Shown: piece after piece, positions 10,954 to 24,427 of the stretch
Position numbering within the stretch: the first letter of the stretch is position 1
Layout: every line of letters starts with the position of its first letter
Source: Hygrophila difformis
Taxonomy: Eukaryota > Streptophyta > Magnoliopsida > Lamiales > Acanthaceae
DNA length: 64,000 nucleotides
Direction: 5' to 3'
Assembly (NCBI GenBank): GCA_030278955.1
Contig: JAOANR010000009.1
Location: 40,572,945-40,636,944, forward strand
Made by a program: the position numbers and the translations under genes
The notes under the pieces: generated by a model
The model's database searches: none
What the model was told of the DNA's origin: nothing
What the model saw: the letters and a program-made list of their open reading frames with translations, nothing else

Positions 10954-13900
10954 TGTAACACCCCGGTTTTGGTAACCCAGGCCGGGATGCCACCGCCACA
11001 CCTCCCTAGCAAGACACGGTTTCTCCGAACTCACTAAAGAGATGCAAGGCTATGGTTTTTCAGAATTTAAAATATTCAAACAGTCCATTCATATATAATT
11101 TAAAGATAATACATCAAAGTTGCAGCGGAAATATAAATTGTGCAGCGGAAATAAAGTATAAGGGCCGACATGGCCAAAACACGGGTTAAACAGTCCCGTT
11201 CATGCAAGTCGTAATTAAATGCAGGGATTTAAAATAGAGATTTCCCCAAATGTTCCCATGTATGCATATGACGATGCATAATCTTCAGACTCTGTAAGAA
11301 AAAGGGGATAAATGGTTTGGGTCAGCAAAAACGCGCTGAGTAAGTTAACACATAGCATGATTTACGGGTTTCAAATCCTTTAATTAAATTTAATAAAAAG
11401 ATGTTTGTAGGTAATACACAATTTAAGTTAATCATCCACTAATAAATAAATGGCATGATTTAAAATAAAGATTTCCACGTGATCATGATTCAACTTACAT
11501 AGTAAAATGATTTGCACGGCATAGTTAAGATAAGACTTTTTGTCATGCATAAAAATATTTTATTTTAAAAATGCGAATATAATTACATACTTTAAAGACA
11601 CATTTAATTTCATAATTAAAAACTTAAGCATGGGCAATTATTTAAGACATGATTTAAAAACATGAATAATGCCGTAAGTAAGTAAATAAAAATTTGAGCT
11701 TTTAAAAAATTCTCCCCGATACGCCACCATCTCAACAATATTTAATTTAGCCGGCAATCCGGCGGCCGCAGCCAATTTCATAAAATCTGAGCCTTTTTAA
11801 TTTATTTCCCGTTACGCCATCATCTCAACAATATATCATTTAGCCGGTGATCCGGCGGCCGCAGCCAATATCAAAAGTATCATTTAGCCGGTGATCCGGC
11901 GGCCGCAGCCAATATCAATAGTATCATTTAGCCGGTGATCCGGCGGCCTCAGCCAAATTCATAAGTATCATATCTCATTTAGCCGGTATTCCGGCGGCCG
12001 CAGCCGATTCGCCATACCCAGTACCACTCCGTCGAGCCTCGAGTAACCCATACGGATACACTCGAGAGGGTAGGCCGTTGGTCTCTTGTGACCAAATACG
12101 CCATATCCAGTACCGCTCCGTCGAGCCTCGAGTAACCCATACGGATACACCCGAGAGGATAGGCCCAAAAATATAAGATGCCGTTTTGGCAATCTTTCGC
12201 GCGTAGAAATCATTGCCGTTTTGGCACAAAATGAATAATTAGGAGGGCACCCTGCAGAGCACTCACCCCCTAATTTTATGTAACCAATGTAACCGATATC
12301 GTTTCAACTTTAGTGTAACGGGATTTCCAAAAATATATCTTTATCATATAACAAGATTCCGATCGTTTGTTTAGAAATTTCAAAATCTCACAAGTTTAAA
12401 ACCGATCGATGTCACAGTTTACGCCTTTTCAGTTTAAAAATCCATTTCTTAGGCGATTGATCTGAAATTTTCACAGTAGCTCAAAAACATCCCAATGAAC
12501 AACTTTCATGTTTTGAGTTTTTCGGAAAAACGATGGGAAGCATGTCAAAAATCAAGTTTTCTACACAAATAGTATGCTGTCAGGATTCAGGTTTGATACC
12601 TCTCAAAGATTTGACTTTTTAACATATCAAATGAACTTCAAAAATTCTGAAATTTTATATGCACATACTAGACATGATTATATACAACTTTTGTTTAGAT
12701 CATGAAGATTGGTTCGGACTAGAAATGGTAGAAATAAGCTCATCAAGTTCGGTTAAGAAAACTGTCAACCTTTGAAAATTCTTTAAAACGCAGAATATGT
12801 CCGACTCGATTTGGGGTATCAAAACTTGATGAAAATGCATGAAATTTTACAGAGGTATTCAAGACTCATAGATCTACAACTTTCATGTTCAACACCAATC
12901 CTAGATCGGCTTAGATCCAAGGTCAAAATGGCTAACAAGATTGAGAATGAAATCTGTCCAAAGTTCTAAGATCCAGATTTAATACTCTTCGGTTTTGGGT
13001 TGATTTCAGGTTTCAAAACATCATGAAAAATTATGAAATTTTTACAGAGGCTAGACCAAAGTCTTAGGAACACTTTTCATGTTTTGAGTTTTATTGTTTG
13101 AGCAGCTTTAGAGGTTCGAAAAATTCATACAAAAACGCTGCGTTGAGGGTTTCTCTTGTTGACAGATTTTTTTATTAACTTTCTTGAGTTGAATCTCTAT
13201 GTTTGGTTGCATTTTAAGTCACCCAAAACCATAGTAAGGTTAACTTACAGTGGGGATAATGTCTAGGAGGTCACGGGGTCGTCCGGAATCCACGGGATGT
13301 CACGAACGAATCTCTTCCACCCGATTTATTCTTCCTTTGGCTCCGATTTGTGTTTGAATATGAAGATTCGTAAGTTAGGATGATGGTTATGATCTTAAAA
13401 CAATAAGGAAATCTGATTTACATCTAGGAGTATAGACTCTTACAATCACTAAGCCATAATAACCATATTTGCCGTTTTGGCTACAAGAGGGGGCGGCCCA
13501 ACGAGCTCCACCAAGTGCACTTACCCTCAAGAAATAATTAAAGCATCCCACTCGATCATATCTTACAAAGTTTCAAAACCATACTTTTACACTTTACAAA
13601 ATCACACATGTCCAGATTTCACATATTTCCAAAAATGAGAGCCATTCGACTCATAGATCATCAAAATACACAAGTACGATTTACCGACAAAAATAGTCCT
13701 TTGGGCAGTTTCAGAAATCGCATATGGAAACTTAGCAAATCATTTTCAAAAATTCCGAAATTTTTACAGGAGCTAGAACACACCCAAATGAACATTTTTC
13801 ATAGAAATAGGCTTCTTCAAAATCGGACTCTAAGTCACTCAAAAAAAATCATTTCAGAAACTTGTTTTCAAAACGGTGCAAAGACCACTGTTCATCCGAC

Positions 13901-15697
13901 CACAGCTTACTTAAAAATCCATAACAATTCGAAGGTTGTTCCAAAAATTCTGAAATTTAACAGGAGTAAACTAGACACATAGATGAACAATTTTCATGAA
14001 GAAGTCGACCATCAAAAACGACCATAGCTAGGAGAAATATGAACTACAAAACTGAACATGCTAGGAATTTGAATCTGTCACCACACATAGCAGAAAATAC
14101 CAGATCCGTTTTCGTCGACCAAATCAATTCCAAAAATTATGAAAATTTACAGACATCATCTTTAAAGTATTAGGAACATTTTTCATTTAGAAAAGTTTTC
14201 CCAAAAACGAACGGATCTAGACGAACAAAGATGAACAAAAGAAACTATCCTGAAGAAACCCTAAATCACAGATTTGACAAGGAATGGATTTCGAGTTGTA
14301 TCTCCATGAATACTCAACCAAAAGCTCTAAAATTTGAAAGGCACAACACTAACTTACCATCTATGAAGTGGTATCAAGAAATTCTCAAATCCAAGCCTTT
14401 AGGATGTCCAAAGTCCACAACTCCATTGCTATTCCTCCACAAAGCTAGGTTTTGGACACATGGAGAGAGATTCTTAGTTATCTACCCAAAGATCTCAATC
14501 TAAACAAGATATGTGAACTTAAAAACATCCTTACCTACTGGATGAAGAGATTGGATGTTGAAGAAAGCCTTCCTTGCTTGACCAACTAGAAGAATACTCA
14601 TAAATCCCACCAACACTTTCTCAAGTTTTTTTCTAAAATTTGCAATGATGGGAGTGGAATCCAAATGGCTGCCTTTGGTAGCTAAATGAGGGTATTAAAT
14701 AAATTCTCACAAGACTTCTATCCACCCTAGAGTGTTATAGGAGTCACAAGTCACATGGAGACACAAGTCACAAGTCACAAGTCACATAGGAGTCACATGC
14801 ACAACCTAACAAAGTTGGCACTCACTATGGTATATGTCCAAAGACAGAGATGCTGGGACTAAATGGCTTGGCCAAAAATTCTAAAATTTGACGTGCATAA
14901 TCTAGACACAATTTGGAACAACTTTTGTGTTGAACACTTTAAGTGATTCCCACTGTAGGTAGGTCAAATAATTCGATTCTTATAGCTAAAAATTTCTGTC
15001 AGCTTGTATCCTAATGGTAATGGTGTGAATGACTTTATCACTTCATAATTCAATCCTTATTACTCTAATTGTGGCCCCAATACCTTATAATAATAATAAG
15101 AATAATATGTATATATATTTATATATATACTAAAATAAAAATTAAGTGATCTTGTAAGTTATACATAGCTCCAAAAAGGAATATATTCCTTATTTGAAAA
15201 TGACAAGATATGATTAATATTCCACCCTACAATTTCAAACAATAGTCAAATTATTCCCAATTATATTATGGCATTCTAGAATAATTCCATAATAAAAAAA
15301 TATGGGTAGAATGATTAATCAAGGATATATAGAAAATAGATAATTCTCATTATAATTTAAACATGTAAATATATTCATGTATATACATGTGTACATGTTT
15401 GGAAAGATTATTTCAAGACCAAGGTATATATATGTGTATATAAACTTGTATATGGATTTAAAATATTCTATGAACCATATACTTATTACACTTGATATTG
15501 AAATCCATATATTTATTTGAAAAGACAAATATATATATAATTTTTCAAAGTATGTTTTGTAGAAAATAATATACTAATCTTTAAGCAAATATTTGAACAT
15601 ATAAATATATATAGTTTTGATTAAAAATCTACTTAGTGAATTAATCAAAAATATATATTCATATACATATATTTCGGGCAATTTCTATGGTATTACA
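10954..15697 (-). repeat. 5' LTR of element B (sense on minus strand)
   Basis: It is a near-identical copy of 5200-9942, offset by 5754 bp, with one extra A near 15294. It ends TATTACA at 15697, followed by the second CTGCA. Confidence 0.93.
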
Positions 15698-15702
15698 CTG
15701 CA

Positions 15703-16084
15703 GACGGTTTATGATCGCGCGGTAGCGGTTGCACGAGTTCAGGGATTGAAGCGGACGACGATAGGTGAGTCTAGCCAAGGTCCCCAAGGACAAGACAAGA
15801 GAGGTAAGGACCGCGGAGCTGATTATGACTCGGGTAGGAATAAACTTCGCAAAGGCCCAAATGGACCAGCCCAAGGCAACGATGGAGGCAATAATAGAAG
15901 GATTTTCACCCGTAAAGGCTACGTGCCCCGATGCCTAAGCTGTAACCAACCTCATCTGGTGAGGGGATGCCCTCAACCCGACACATGCTTCCGATGTGGT
16001 AGACGTGGACATCGGATGGAAGAATGTCGAACCCATATTAAGAATATAACCATAAGAGATGACCTGGTCACTGGACCTAACTAG
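15703..16084 (+). pseudogene. gag: gag of element A, 3' part with zinc knuckle
   Basis: This continues the gag frame from 5199: residues QTVYDRAVAVARVQ align with the same stretch in element E. A basic, Gly/Asn-rich region follows, then a Cys-rich segment and a CX2CX4HX4C knuckle (CFRCGRRGHRMEEC) at about 15988-16029 that would bind element RNA. The TAG at 16082-16084 ends Gag, and no protease or RT follows. The fragment has no own start codon upstream because element B precedes it. Confidence 0.9.
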
Positions 16085-16710
16085 CCACAAGTAACCAAGG
16101 GGGACTCATGGGACGTTAAATGTGGTAAATAAAGATATACCTGTGCTAGGCAACGATACTTGAACCTTCGTGGATGTGTAGGCAGTTATGGGGACATAAC
16201 TGTAATCTTAAGGGGGGGAGGATGTAATACCCCGTAAGAAAGCATAAGCATTTATTTTGAAACTCGAATATTTTGTATCCCAAATAAATTTTTGAACTAC
16301 GTAATGACTTGATCCCTTCACAGGGTACGTAGGCAACTCGGAAATTTCAATTCTGGGTTCAGTCAAACAATAATCAAACAATAATCAAACAATAATCAAA
16401 CAATAATCAAACAATAATCAACAATCAAACAATAACAAACAACAACACACATTAATACAATCACGCAACCAAACAATGTCCGAGCTCGCAAGGAGCTAAC
16501 GCCCAACTTCGAGGACGAAGTTGATTCCTAAGGGGGAGAGGATGTAACACCCGAGAAATTTAATTCACATTCAAAGGAATGGAATTAATTTCTTGTGAAA
16601 GACGTTTATCCTTAAGGAAAGTAGATGGAGATACCCCAACATTAAATTGAGCCCAAAAGAAAGTGAGGGCGCAACTTCGGGGACGAAGTTGATTCTTAAG
16701 GGGGGTGGAG
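16085..16710 (+). other. 3' noncoding region of element A with three hairpin-polypurine modules
   Basis: Module 1: hairpin 16183-16202 (CAGTTATG/CATAACTG, loop GGGA), purines to 16222, then TGTAATACCCC at 16223. Module 2: hairpin 16504-16523 (CAACTTCG/CGAAGTTG, loop AGGA), purines to 16542, then TGTAACACCC at 16543. Module 3: hairpin 16672-16691 (same stem, loop GGGA), purines 16698-16710, then the real LTR at 16711. Modules 1 and 2 are followed by relic LTR starts of other types, about 280 and 120 bp long. Confidence 0.88.
16363..16446 (+). repeat. 12-bp tandem repeat (AATCAAACAATA)
   Basis: About five units, becoming irregular at the 3' side, inside the noncoding 3' region of element A. 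Confidence 0.85.
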
Positions 16711-19700
16711 TGTAATACCCCAGATTTTTATCAACGCCCAAAGGAATAAAAATTTATTCCGATCAATGTTGAAATATTTCCGAGAAGAAGAAAATAATTT
16801 ATCACGATAAATTATTGCTCGGAAATGAAACGCCGATAGATTTAAATTCAAAATGGAATAAAAGAGGGAAAGGAAGCCCGAAGACATTCCATGAATTGAG
16901 TCAAGATAATTGGAATTAAATTTAATAAGGAAAAGAATTTTAATTCCAAGAACTCGTGAAGTCGGAAGAAATTTAATAAAACAAGTTATTGCACGGGAAT
17001 CAAAAGACGACAAATTGGAAGACGACGAACCCGATACCGACGGACTTAAAATCTCAAATATGAAATTCATTTGAGTCAAGATAAACTTAAGATAAGAATT
17101 TATGACCCGAGAACGACCCGAAAAATCGAGCCCGAAAACGTAGGAGGATAGAAGTCCGAAAGAGAGGAGGAAAAGCACGACGGATCGCACGACCCCGCCC
17201 GGACCGAAGTCCAGGCGTGTTTGGCGCGCACCCGGCGCGCTATTTAGTGGAAAACCGCGCCGCCACCGCGCCGCGGTGACAGCAGCCACACTTTGTCGCG
17301 TTTTGCGACTTTCTTGCCATATTCCTTGGCCCCAACGTGAGAATCTTGCTTGATCACGGGGGAGGCATCTTTTGGACGTTATTAGGTGTCCCTAACACCT
17401 CATTTCAGTCATCAACACCCCAAGGTTTCATCCAAAACACTCCCAAAACTCTCCCTAAGCCAAACACCTTTCCGGCGAACTTCCGGCGAACTTCCGGCAA
17501 CCAAATCCTACCAAGGAAGTGTGTAGATCAAGGATTGCAGGCTTTGGATTGTTGGTAAGATGTTATTCAAGTTTCCATATGGTTTTAAGATCATAAACAT
17601 CATCCTAACTTACGAATCTTCGTATTCAAACACAAATCGGAGCCAAGGGAAGAATAAATCGGGTGGAAGAGATTCGTTCGTGACATCCCGTGGATTCCGG
17701 ACGACCCCGTGACTTCCTAAACATCATCCCCACTGTAAGTTAACCTTACTATGGTTTTGGGTGACTTAAAATGCAACCAAACATAGAGATTCAACTCAAG
17801 AAAATTAATAAAAATCTGTCAACAAGAGAAACCCTCAACGCAGCGTTTTCGTATGAATTTTTCAAACCCCTAAAGCTGCTCAAACAAGAAAACTCAAAAC
17901 ATGAAAAGTGTTGCTAAGGCTTTGGTCTAGCTTCTGTAAAAATTTCATAATTTTTCATGATGTTTTGAAACCTGAAACCAACCCAAAACCGAAGAGCATT
18001 AAATCTGGATCTTAGAACTTTGGTAGATTTCACTCTCAATCTTGTTGGTTACTTTGACCATGGATCTAGGCCGATCTAGGATTGGTGCTAAACATGAAAG
18101 TTGTAGATCTATGAGTTTAGAACATCTCTGTAAGTTTTTAGAATTTTTCATTAAGATTTGAACCTCCAAACTCGAGCCGATCCGATCTGCGTTAGAACCG
18201 ATGTCAAGAACCTTGACAGATTTCTTAATCAAACTCGACGAGCAAAACTCTTACTTCGAGTGTTCAAACCTGAAAACTCAAAACTAAGATTTTGATCCAA
18301 AGATCATAAGCTATATTGTGTAAAAATTTCAAAGATTTTCATCAAGTTTTGATACCCCAAATCGTATCGAACATATTCTGCGTTTTTAAGAATTGTCAAA
18401 GGATGACAGTTTTCATAACCGAACTTGAGGAGCTTATTCCTATCACTTCTAGCCTGAACCAATCTTTGAGATCTAAACAAAAGTTGTTGGAAATCATGTC
18501 TAGTATGTCTCTGTAAAATTTCAGGATTTTTTAAGTTCATTTGATATGATAAAAAGTCGAATCTTTTAACGTTGTCAAACCTGAATCCTGACAGCTTTTT
18601 GTTTCTGAAGAAAATTTGATTTTTGACATGCTTCCCATCGTTTTTCCGAAAAACTTAAAACACGAAAGTTGTTCGTTGGGATGTTTTTGAGCTACTGTGA
18701 AAATTTCAGATCAATCGCCTAAGTAATGGATTTTTAAACCAAAAAGGCGCAAACTGTGATTTTTAAATCAAAGAGATTTTGAAATTTCGAACAAACGGTC
18801 GAGACGTTGAAATACGATATAACTATACTTTTGAAAATCCCGTTACACTAAATCAAAACACATGAGATACTTAATCGACGTAGGGGGTGAGTGCTCGATA
18901 GAGTGCCCCTCTAGCTCTTCGCATCGTGCCTATACGGACGAGTGTGACCTATGTAGAGGGTGAGTGCTCGATAGAGTGCCCCTCTAGCTCTTCGCATCGT
19001 TCCTATACGGACGAGTGTGACCTATGTTATGTAGAGGGTGAGTGCTCGATAGAGTGCCCCTCTAGCTTTTCACTTCGTGCCAAAATGGCCGAGAGTGATC
19101 GACGTAGGGGGTGAGTGCTCGATAGAGTGCCCCTCTAGCTCTTCGCATCGTGCCTAAACGGACGAGTGTGACTATAAAAGAAACGAGAAATGTTGAGATG
19201 ATGGCGTAACGGGAAATAAATAAATAAATATATATAAAAAGCTCAGATTTTATGAAATTGGCTGCGGCCGCCGGATTGCCGGCTAAATTAAATATTGTTG
19301 AGATGGTGGCGTATCGGGAAGAATTTTTAAAAGCTCAAAACATCTTTTTATTAAATTTAATTAAAGGCTTTGAAACCCCTAACCCATGCTATGTGTTAAC
19401 TTACTCAGCGCGTTTTTGCTGACCCAAACCATATATCTCCTTTTTCTTTCAGAGTTGAAGAATATGCATCATCATATGCATACTGGGAATTTTGGGGAAA
19501 TTACATTATATTTTAAATTTTGCGTTAGACTAGAATTTGCATGAACGGGCCTGTTTAACCCGTGTTTTGGCCATGTTGGCCCTTATACATTATTTCCGCT
19601 GCACTATATATGTAAATATTATTTTCCGCTGCAACTATAATGATATTGTTTTTCAAATTATATATGAATGGGCTGTTTGAATGTTTTAAATTCTGAAAAA

Positions 19701-19802
19701 CCATAGCCTTGCATCTCTTTAGTGAGCTCGGAGAAACCGTGTCTTGCTAGGGAGGTGTGGCGGTGGCATCCCGGCCTGGGTTACCAAAACCGGGGTGTTA
19801 CA
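16711..19802 (+). repeat. 3' LTR of element A
   Basis: Same length (3092 bp) as 783-3874, offset 15928, with the tandem array at 18880-19171. It ends GTTACA at 19802, followed by ATAAA. Confidence 0.93.
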
Positions 19803-19807
19803 ATAAA

Positions 19808-20412
19808 TAATTAATATTTAATTTTTTATCAAATTAATAAATTAATAGAATAAATTAGTAAATTAATATAATTTAATTTATAATTTATTATTATACAAAC
19901 CTGAAATAGAAATTATAATATTTGCAAAGAAATATTAATTAAATACCCATAAGCCATAATTATTGTAAAAGTGCAAATTTAACAGTTATTTAATAATAAT
20001 TTTGGAAGTTAATATTCCGAAAAAAATATAAAAAAGGGGGAAATACGCGGACCAGGTTTGAAGTTAACGGGTAAGGGAACAATGGTTGAAAAATGAAAGG
20101 ACCAAGCAATGAAAAATTTTTGGAGGAAAAAAATAAACGGACCAAGGGAACGGACCAAGGAGTTAAAGGGGCGGACCAAGTGAAATGCGCGGACCAAGCA
20201 TTCCGACTGCCGCGTAAGTGCTTTACTCGGACATTTAAATAAACGGTCTAAGCCATTTAAGGTCCGGACCAAGTGTTAAATGGCCGGACCAAATCGTGGC
20301 TTGTACAAGAAACTGTACGGATACAGTCTCTCCCCACTTTCCCCTTTCTCTTTCCCATTCCCGCCCACGATTCTTCTCTTCTTTCTTCCCCATTTTTGCA
20401 GCGCCATTGAAG
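19808..20412 (+). promoter_or_regulatory. Presumed upstream region of the DUF1985-Ulp1 gene with CGGACCAAG repeats
   Basis: 19808-20035 is AT-rich. From about 20045 to 20290 the string CGGACCAAG and close variants occur about eight times, mostly at irregular spacing; two more follow after element C (29010-29036). A pyrimidine-rich stretch at about 20325-20400 (ctctcccc, ctttctctttcc) looks like a plant 5' leader. Promoter status is inferred from its place upstream of the first exon. Confidence 0.4.
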
Positions 20413-20417
20413 GCGGG

Positions 20418-22361
20418 TGATGGGTGATTTTCACCACTCATATTTTACCACAAGCGGATGGTTGTCATCAAGTAATAAAAACCGGTGAATACCGGGTCGA
20501 ACCCAAGGGAATTCAGAATATTAATTCATTCTGGAGAAAACTTAGTCATTTTAAGTTCATTAATAATATATATTATATTTTGAAAAGAGTTTGTTTAATT
20601 CTAATGGTGATTAAATTAAAATGATAGCATTAAATTTAAAAATAAAGCAAGTTAAAAATTTAAAATAATAAAAATAAAGATAAGACATATGCTTGTAATG
20701 ATTTAGGACATGTCATCTTTATATAAAAGTGAAATTGCATAATGATTTAGCATTTTCCAATGTCTAAAAAGATCAATTTCAACAGATTTAATGATTTTAT
20801 AAAGATTAAATATATGCCAATTTCCTAATTTTCATAATTTGTAAAAACAGACTTCATGGAAGCAAATTAAATTATCTAACATTCTGCGATCATCAGTCTA
20901 GGCATAAATTTGAGTCTTTCCCAAGCATACAAATTTTCCTATTGTGATTAAATGACACATTTCATTTCCCAAATCAGCGTGTACATGCCAAAATCTATTT
21001 TAATATGATTTATTCCCAAGACCGGTACTAAAATCTAATTTCCACTTTTTATCTCCCGATTTAGCAAAGCAGAAATCATACAGATTAGATTCTAACATTT
21101 AATTATGCAGAATAGTGTAAATAATCTAATAAACATGGTAAAATATTGATAAAACATGGTAAAATGGATTTTAATACTAAATTTAGAATATGAACATATT
21201 AGGATATTGCCAGATTACTGTAAATGGAATAATCGAAAAGATCGATCAATTCTGAATTGCAGATTAATGGCATAGACATCAGATTAAAGAGAATACAGAA
21301 TCATCGATTCATTTTATGCAGTAAAACAACAATCCTAATTCAAATTCTAACATCATTACAGATTTATCCAGATTTAACATATAAACATCGATCATTATTA
21401 TTGCTTCCATAAAAACATAGATTCGTACTTCAAAGTAATTCCGAACTCCCGTTCTAGAACACTTCTAACACGAAGAACATAGAAATCCATTTACAAACAT
21501 GAAAACAACAGGAAATTATGTTTAAAAGCAAATCCTAAACATTACAAAGCGAGAAAAAGAAAAACAACACCTAGAATGCGAAGAACACAGTCAGAAAGAC
21601 GTTCTGATCACTTCCTCCGGCATGCTTCGGTGTTATCGGCCTTCTTCTCCAAAGTTGCAGAGATGTATATGTCGAATTATGAGTCTGCTATCAGTCTGGA
21701 ATGAAGAGAATGACGAAAAACGGGCTTTAAAACCGTGTTCGGGAGGTTAGAAAACCTCCAAACCGCGACTGTGGCGCCCAAAGTGGCGCTCAGGACCTGT
21801 TTTAGGCGCCGCGAAGAAGAGTCGGCGCATCCTGAAGCTTTTTCCACAATTTCAGCTTGCGGCGCATTTTGCGGCGCTCCGGAGGTGTTTTAGGCGCCGC
21901 CAAGAAGGTGCGGAGCATTCTGAAGCTTTTTCACCTCTGAAATTTTTCTAAGTGTTGATGCGGCGCATTTTGCGGCGCTCCGGAGTACTTTTATGCTCCG
22001 CCATGCCTGTGCGGTGCATTCTGGGAAGATTTCAAGTTTTTTTTTTTTTTTTTTTGAATCTTGGCACATATCACATTAGATATTCCTTATTTTCCAAAAT
22101 AAAACTTTCAAACATCGCTCTTCATCATTTAAATGCCTGAAACAATATTGCAATGCATTAGGTTTGCCAAAGTCTTATTAAAAACACATAAAAACATGGT
22201 AAATTTAACCTCAATAAGCCAAATCTAACCATGATCACTTGAAAAATAAAAACACATGAAATACACCTAAAAGTGAAATGAATTAAGGTAAAATGCACTA
22301 ATTTTGGACATATTTTAGTATAATTTAAGCTCATTTAAATGTGGTTTCACAGGGTGCATCA
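20418..22361 (-). repeat. 3' LTR of element C (sense on minus strand)
   Basis: A GC-rich patch with repeated 'ggcgc' strings lies at about 21760-22020, then a T run at 22037-22053. The ORF at 20424-20624 occurs in both LTRs and has no recognisable product. Confidence 0.92.
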
Positions 22362-22362
22362 A

Positions 22363-22400
22363 CATCCTCACACTTAAATATTGCTCGTCCCTTGAGCAAT
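22363..22400 (-). promoter_or_regulatory. Polypurine tract and hairpin at the 3' end of element C
   Basis: On the - strand a stem ATTGCTC/GAGCAAT with loop AAGGGAC (22380-22400) is followed by AAGTGTGAGGATG and the LTR. The loop again contains GGGA, as in the Ty3/gypsy families of this window. Confidence 0.75.
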
Positions 22401-23851
22401 GAAGTCAATTAACACATCAACATGCCAATCAAGATAATAAAGATGAAGTCTCTACAGTTCTGCCAAATCATAGATTTCAACAACGCAATGAGCTAAAAGG
22501 GTTCAAAGTTTAATGTGCTAGAACAAGGTAAATTGTCATGCATCAGCTGTCTAAACCAGATATCCAAAGTACTTACAGTACAAAAGGCGGATCAGTCACA
22601 CATAGCAACTCGAAATGGGAGAGTGAATAATGTAAATATGCTTTTCTATTCCCGTCTTCAAATATGCTCAATTAATGACTCGGTTTCACAATTATTCTAG
22701 ACACTTTGGCTGAGTTGTAGACGGTTGAATTCCAAAAGCTACTCATGTCTAAGAATACGTGCCAGTCATATAGCCAAGAGTTTATAATTATTCTGTTTAA
22801 TACCCCTTTATTCAACATTTTCTCTTCTTTTTTTTTTGTTTTTTTGTTTTTTGTTTTGTTTTGTTTTTTTTTTTTTGCATTTTCTAATTTTTCTCTTTCT
22901 TTTCTTTTTGCAAGATTTAATCTAAATTTTTTTTTATAGGGGTTTCACTCTGACTTTATTTGTAACTAAGCATTTAAGGAGACATGGAACGAGCATATTC
23001 TTATATAAATAATGACAACTCTCCACATAACAAGTAAACCAGTCTAATTAATCAAAAAGCGTTCTGCAAGGTAAGTAGAATCGTCACCAAAGTTCGAATA
23101 ACTAGCATGACAATTTAACAAAGTCTAGGACTTTAAACTAAGAATCATAATGCTCATTAAGTTGTAAAATCGGATCTAAGCAGAACAATTAGACTTATTC
23201 AGATTTCTCTTAAGATTGGCTGTGATGTGGTAATTCAAATAATAGCACACTGTGAAAACACAATTTAATCTAACATATTCAACATATCCAACCTAAAGCA
23301 TTTACCATATTTATTCTAAACATAAAGAAATATTAAAAACATAACTAAGCTCTTATCCATTTATTCCCATGCAATTTAGTAAACATAAAACATGAAAAGA
23401 TCACACCTGGAATGTTTAGGGCTTTGATTTTAACTTCATCATCACGGCTGTCATCTTGCTCCTTTGTTGGCATATCCTGCTTCTAATATGTATATATAGC
23501 AATTACTCAAGCAAATATGATTATTAGTGCATATGGGAATTCCAAAGTAATCAGAATCATAAAACACCATCCATAACTCAAATTATAATATTTAACAGCA
23601 ATTTCAAATAACTTTATTAAGTATAGACAGATTTGATAGATAATAAATTTCAGAATTCACCAAAAGCAAAACATCATAAGTTATAGAGCAGAATTTACAG
23701 CAAAATGCCAACAACTATAGCAAAATATACCCTCATTCTTCATGATAACTCAACCCTTGATAATGTGTTAAATAAATGATTTATACATTGAATAAACTAA
23801 ATGGACCTGTTGATGAAGAATTTTGAAATGTGATCATAATAGAAACTCCTC

Positions 23852-23891
23852 CATCCTCACACTTAAACTGAACTACCAGTTTAGTTTAAGT
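23852..23891 (-). repeat. Internal polypurine-like copy with 14-bp hairpin in element C
   Basis: 'catcctcacactt' is followed by a hairpin at 23861-23891 whose 14-nt arms pair with one G-U type mismatch around a 3-nt loop. Confidence 0.7.
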
Positions 23892-24427
23892 GCATAATGA
23901 AAGATTTAAAATGTGGGATTAAAACTTTTTAATTTCAAAAATAAGAATATAGCATGCATTTAAAAAGTTAGACTGAATTAGATCATACCTTTTAAATAGA
24001 TAAAAATTTTCAGCTTTTTTAACATGATCTATACATCATAATTTATTGATTTTAATGCCTGCATTGCGTAAAATCATAAAGATTCGACACTTCAACAACA
24101 TTAATCCCGTTTCTTCATCAATTATCATGGTTATTTACTTCTTGTTATCAAATCAACAGCTCACAACATTCCAGTTTAACATGATTCAAGTAAGAGCTAT
24201 TTTATTAGAATTAAAAACATGCATAAACACAACTTAAACATAAATATAACCTTAACCACATGCTCACCATATTAAATACAAATAAACCACCTAAGTAGTG
24301 CATAGCAGAGCAAACCAATATTCGTAGCAAAACATCCAACCAAGTAGCAAAGTATTTCTTATACAATATTTGTGGAACCTGGTTACACAAAAACTTTGGG
24401 TTAGTGTTAAATATATGCATTCCTCCC

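Larger units (their letters stand above)
5200..15697 (-). mobile_element. Element B: non-autonomous Ty3/gypsy element nested in gag of A
   Basis: Two direct LTRs of 4743 and 4744 bp enclose only 1011 bp of internal sequence. Read on the - strand, the inside runs: primer site, leader like that of A, about 30 bp of gag start, then directly the 3' hairpin-polypurine region. All of gag-pol is deleted. The LTR copies differ by about four substitutions and one A, so insertion was recent. It is a deletion derivative of the same lineage as A with a different LTR, mobilised in trans. Flanking CTGCA duplications confirm a true transposition. Confidence 0.93.
783..19802 (+). mobile_element. Element A: gag-only Ty3/gypsy retrotransposon, host of nested element B
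   Basis: It is bounded by two 3092-bp direct LTRs (783-3874 and 16711-19802) that differ by only a handful of substitutions by eye, and by the duplication ATAAA. Removing element B and one CTGCA copy leaves about 8.5 kb. The internal region has a tRNA-Met primer site, a leader of about 600 bp, one gag gene whose frame is continuous across the insertion, and a 3' noncoding region. No protease, RT, RNase H or integrase sequence lies between the gag stop (16084) and the 3' LTR, so it must have relied on a partner element in trans. The primer site, Gag type and polypurine context place it with the Tekay/Del chromoviruses represented by element E. It resembles the known class of terminal-repeat elements carrying only GAG. 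Confidence 0.9.

Noticed and set aside
22745..22939. 64-codon hydrophobic ORF in element C
   Set aside because: Translation of a T-rich low-complexity tract (Phe-rich).
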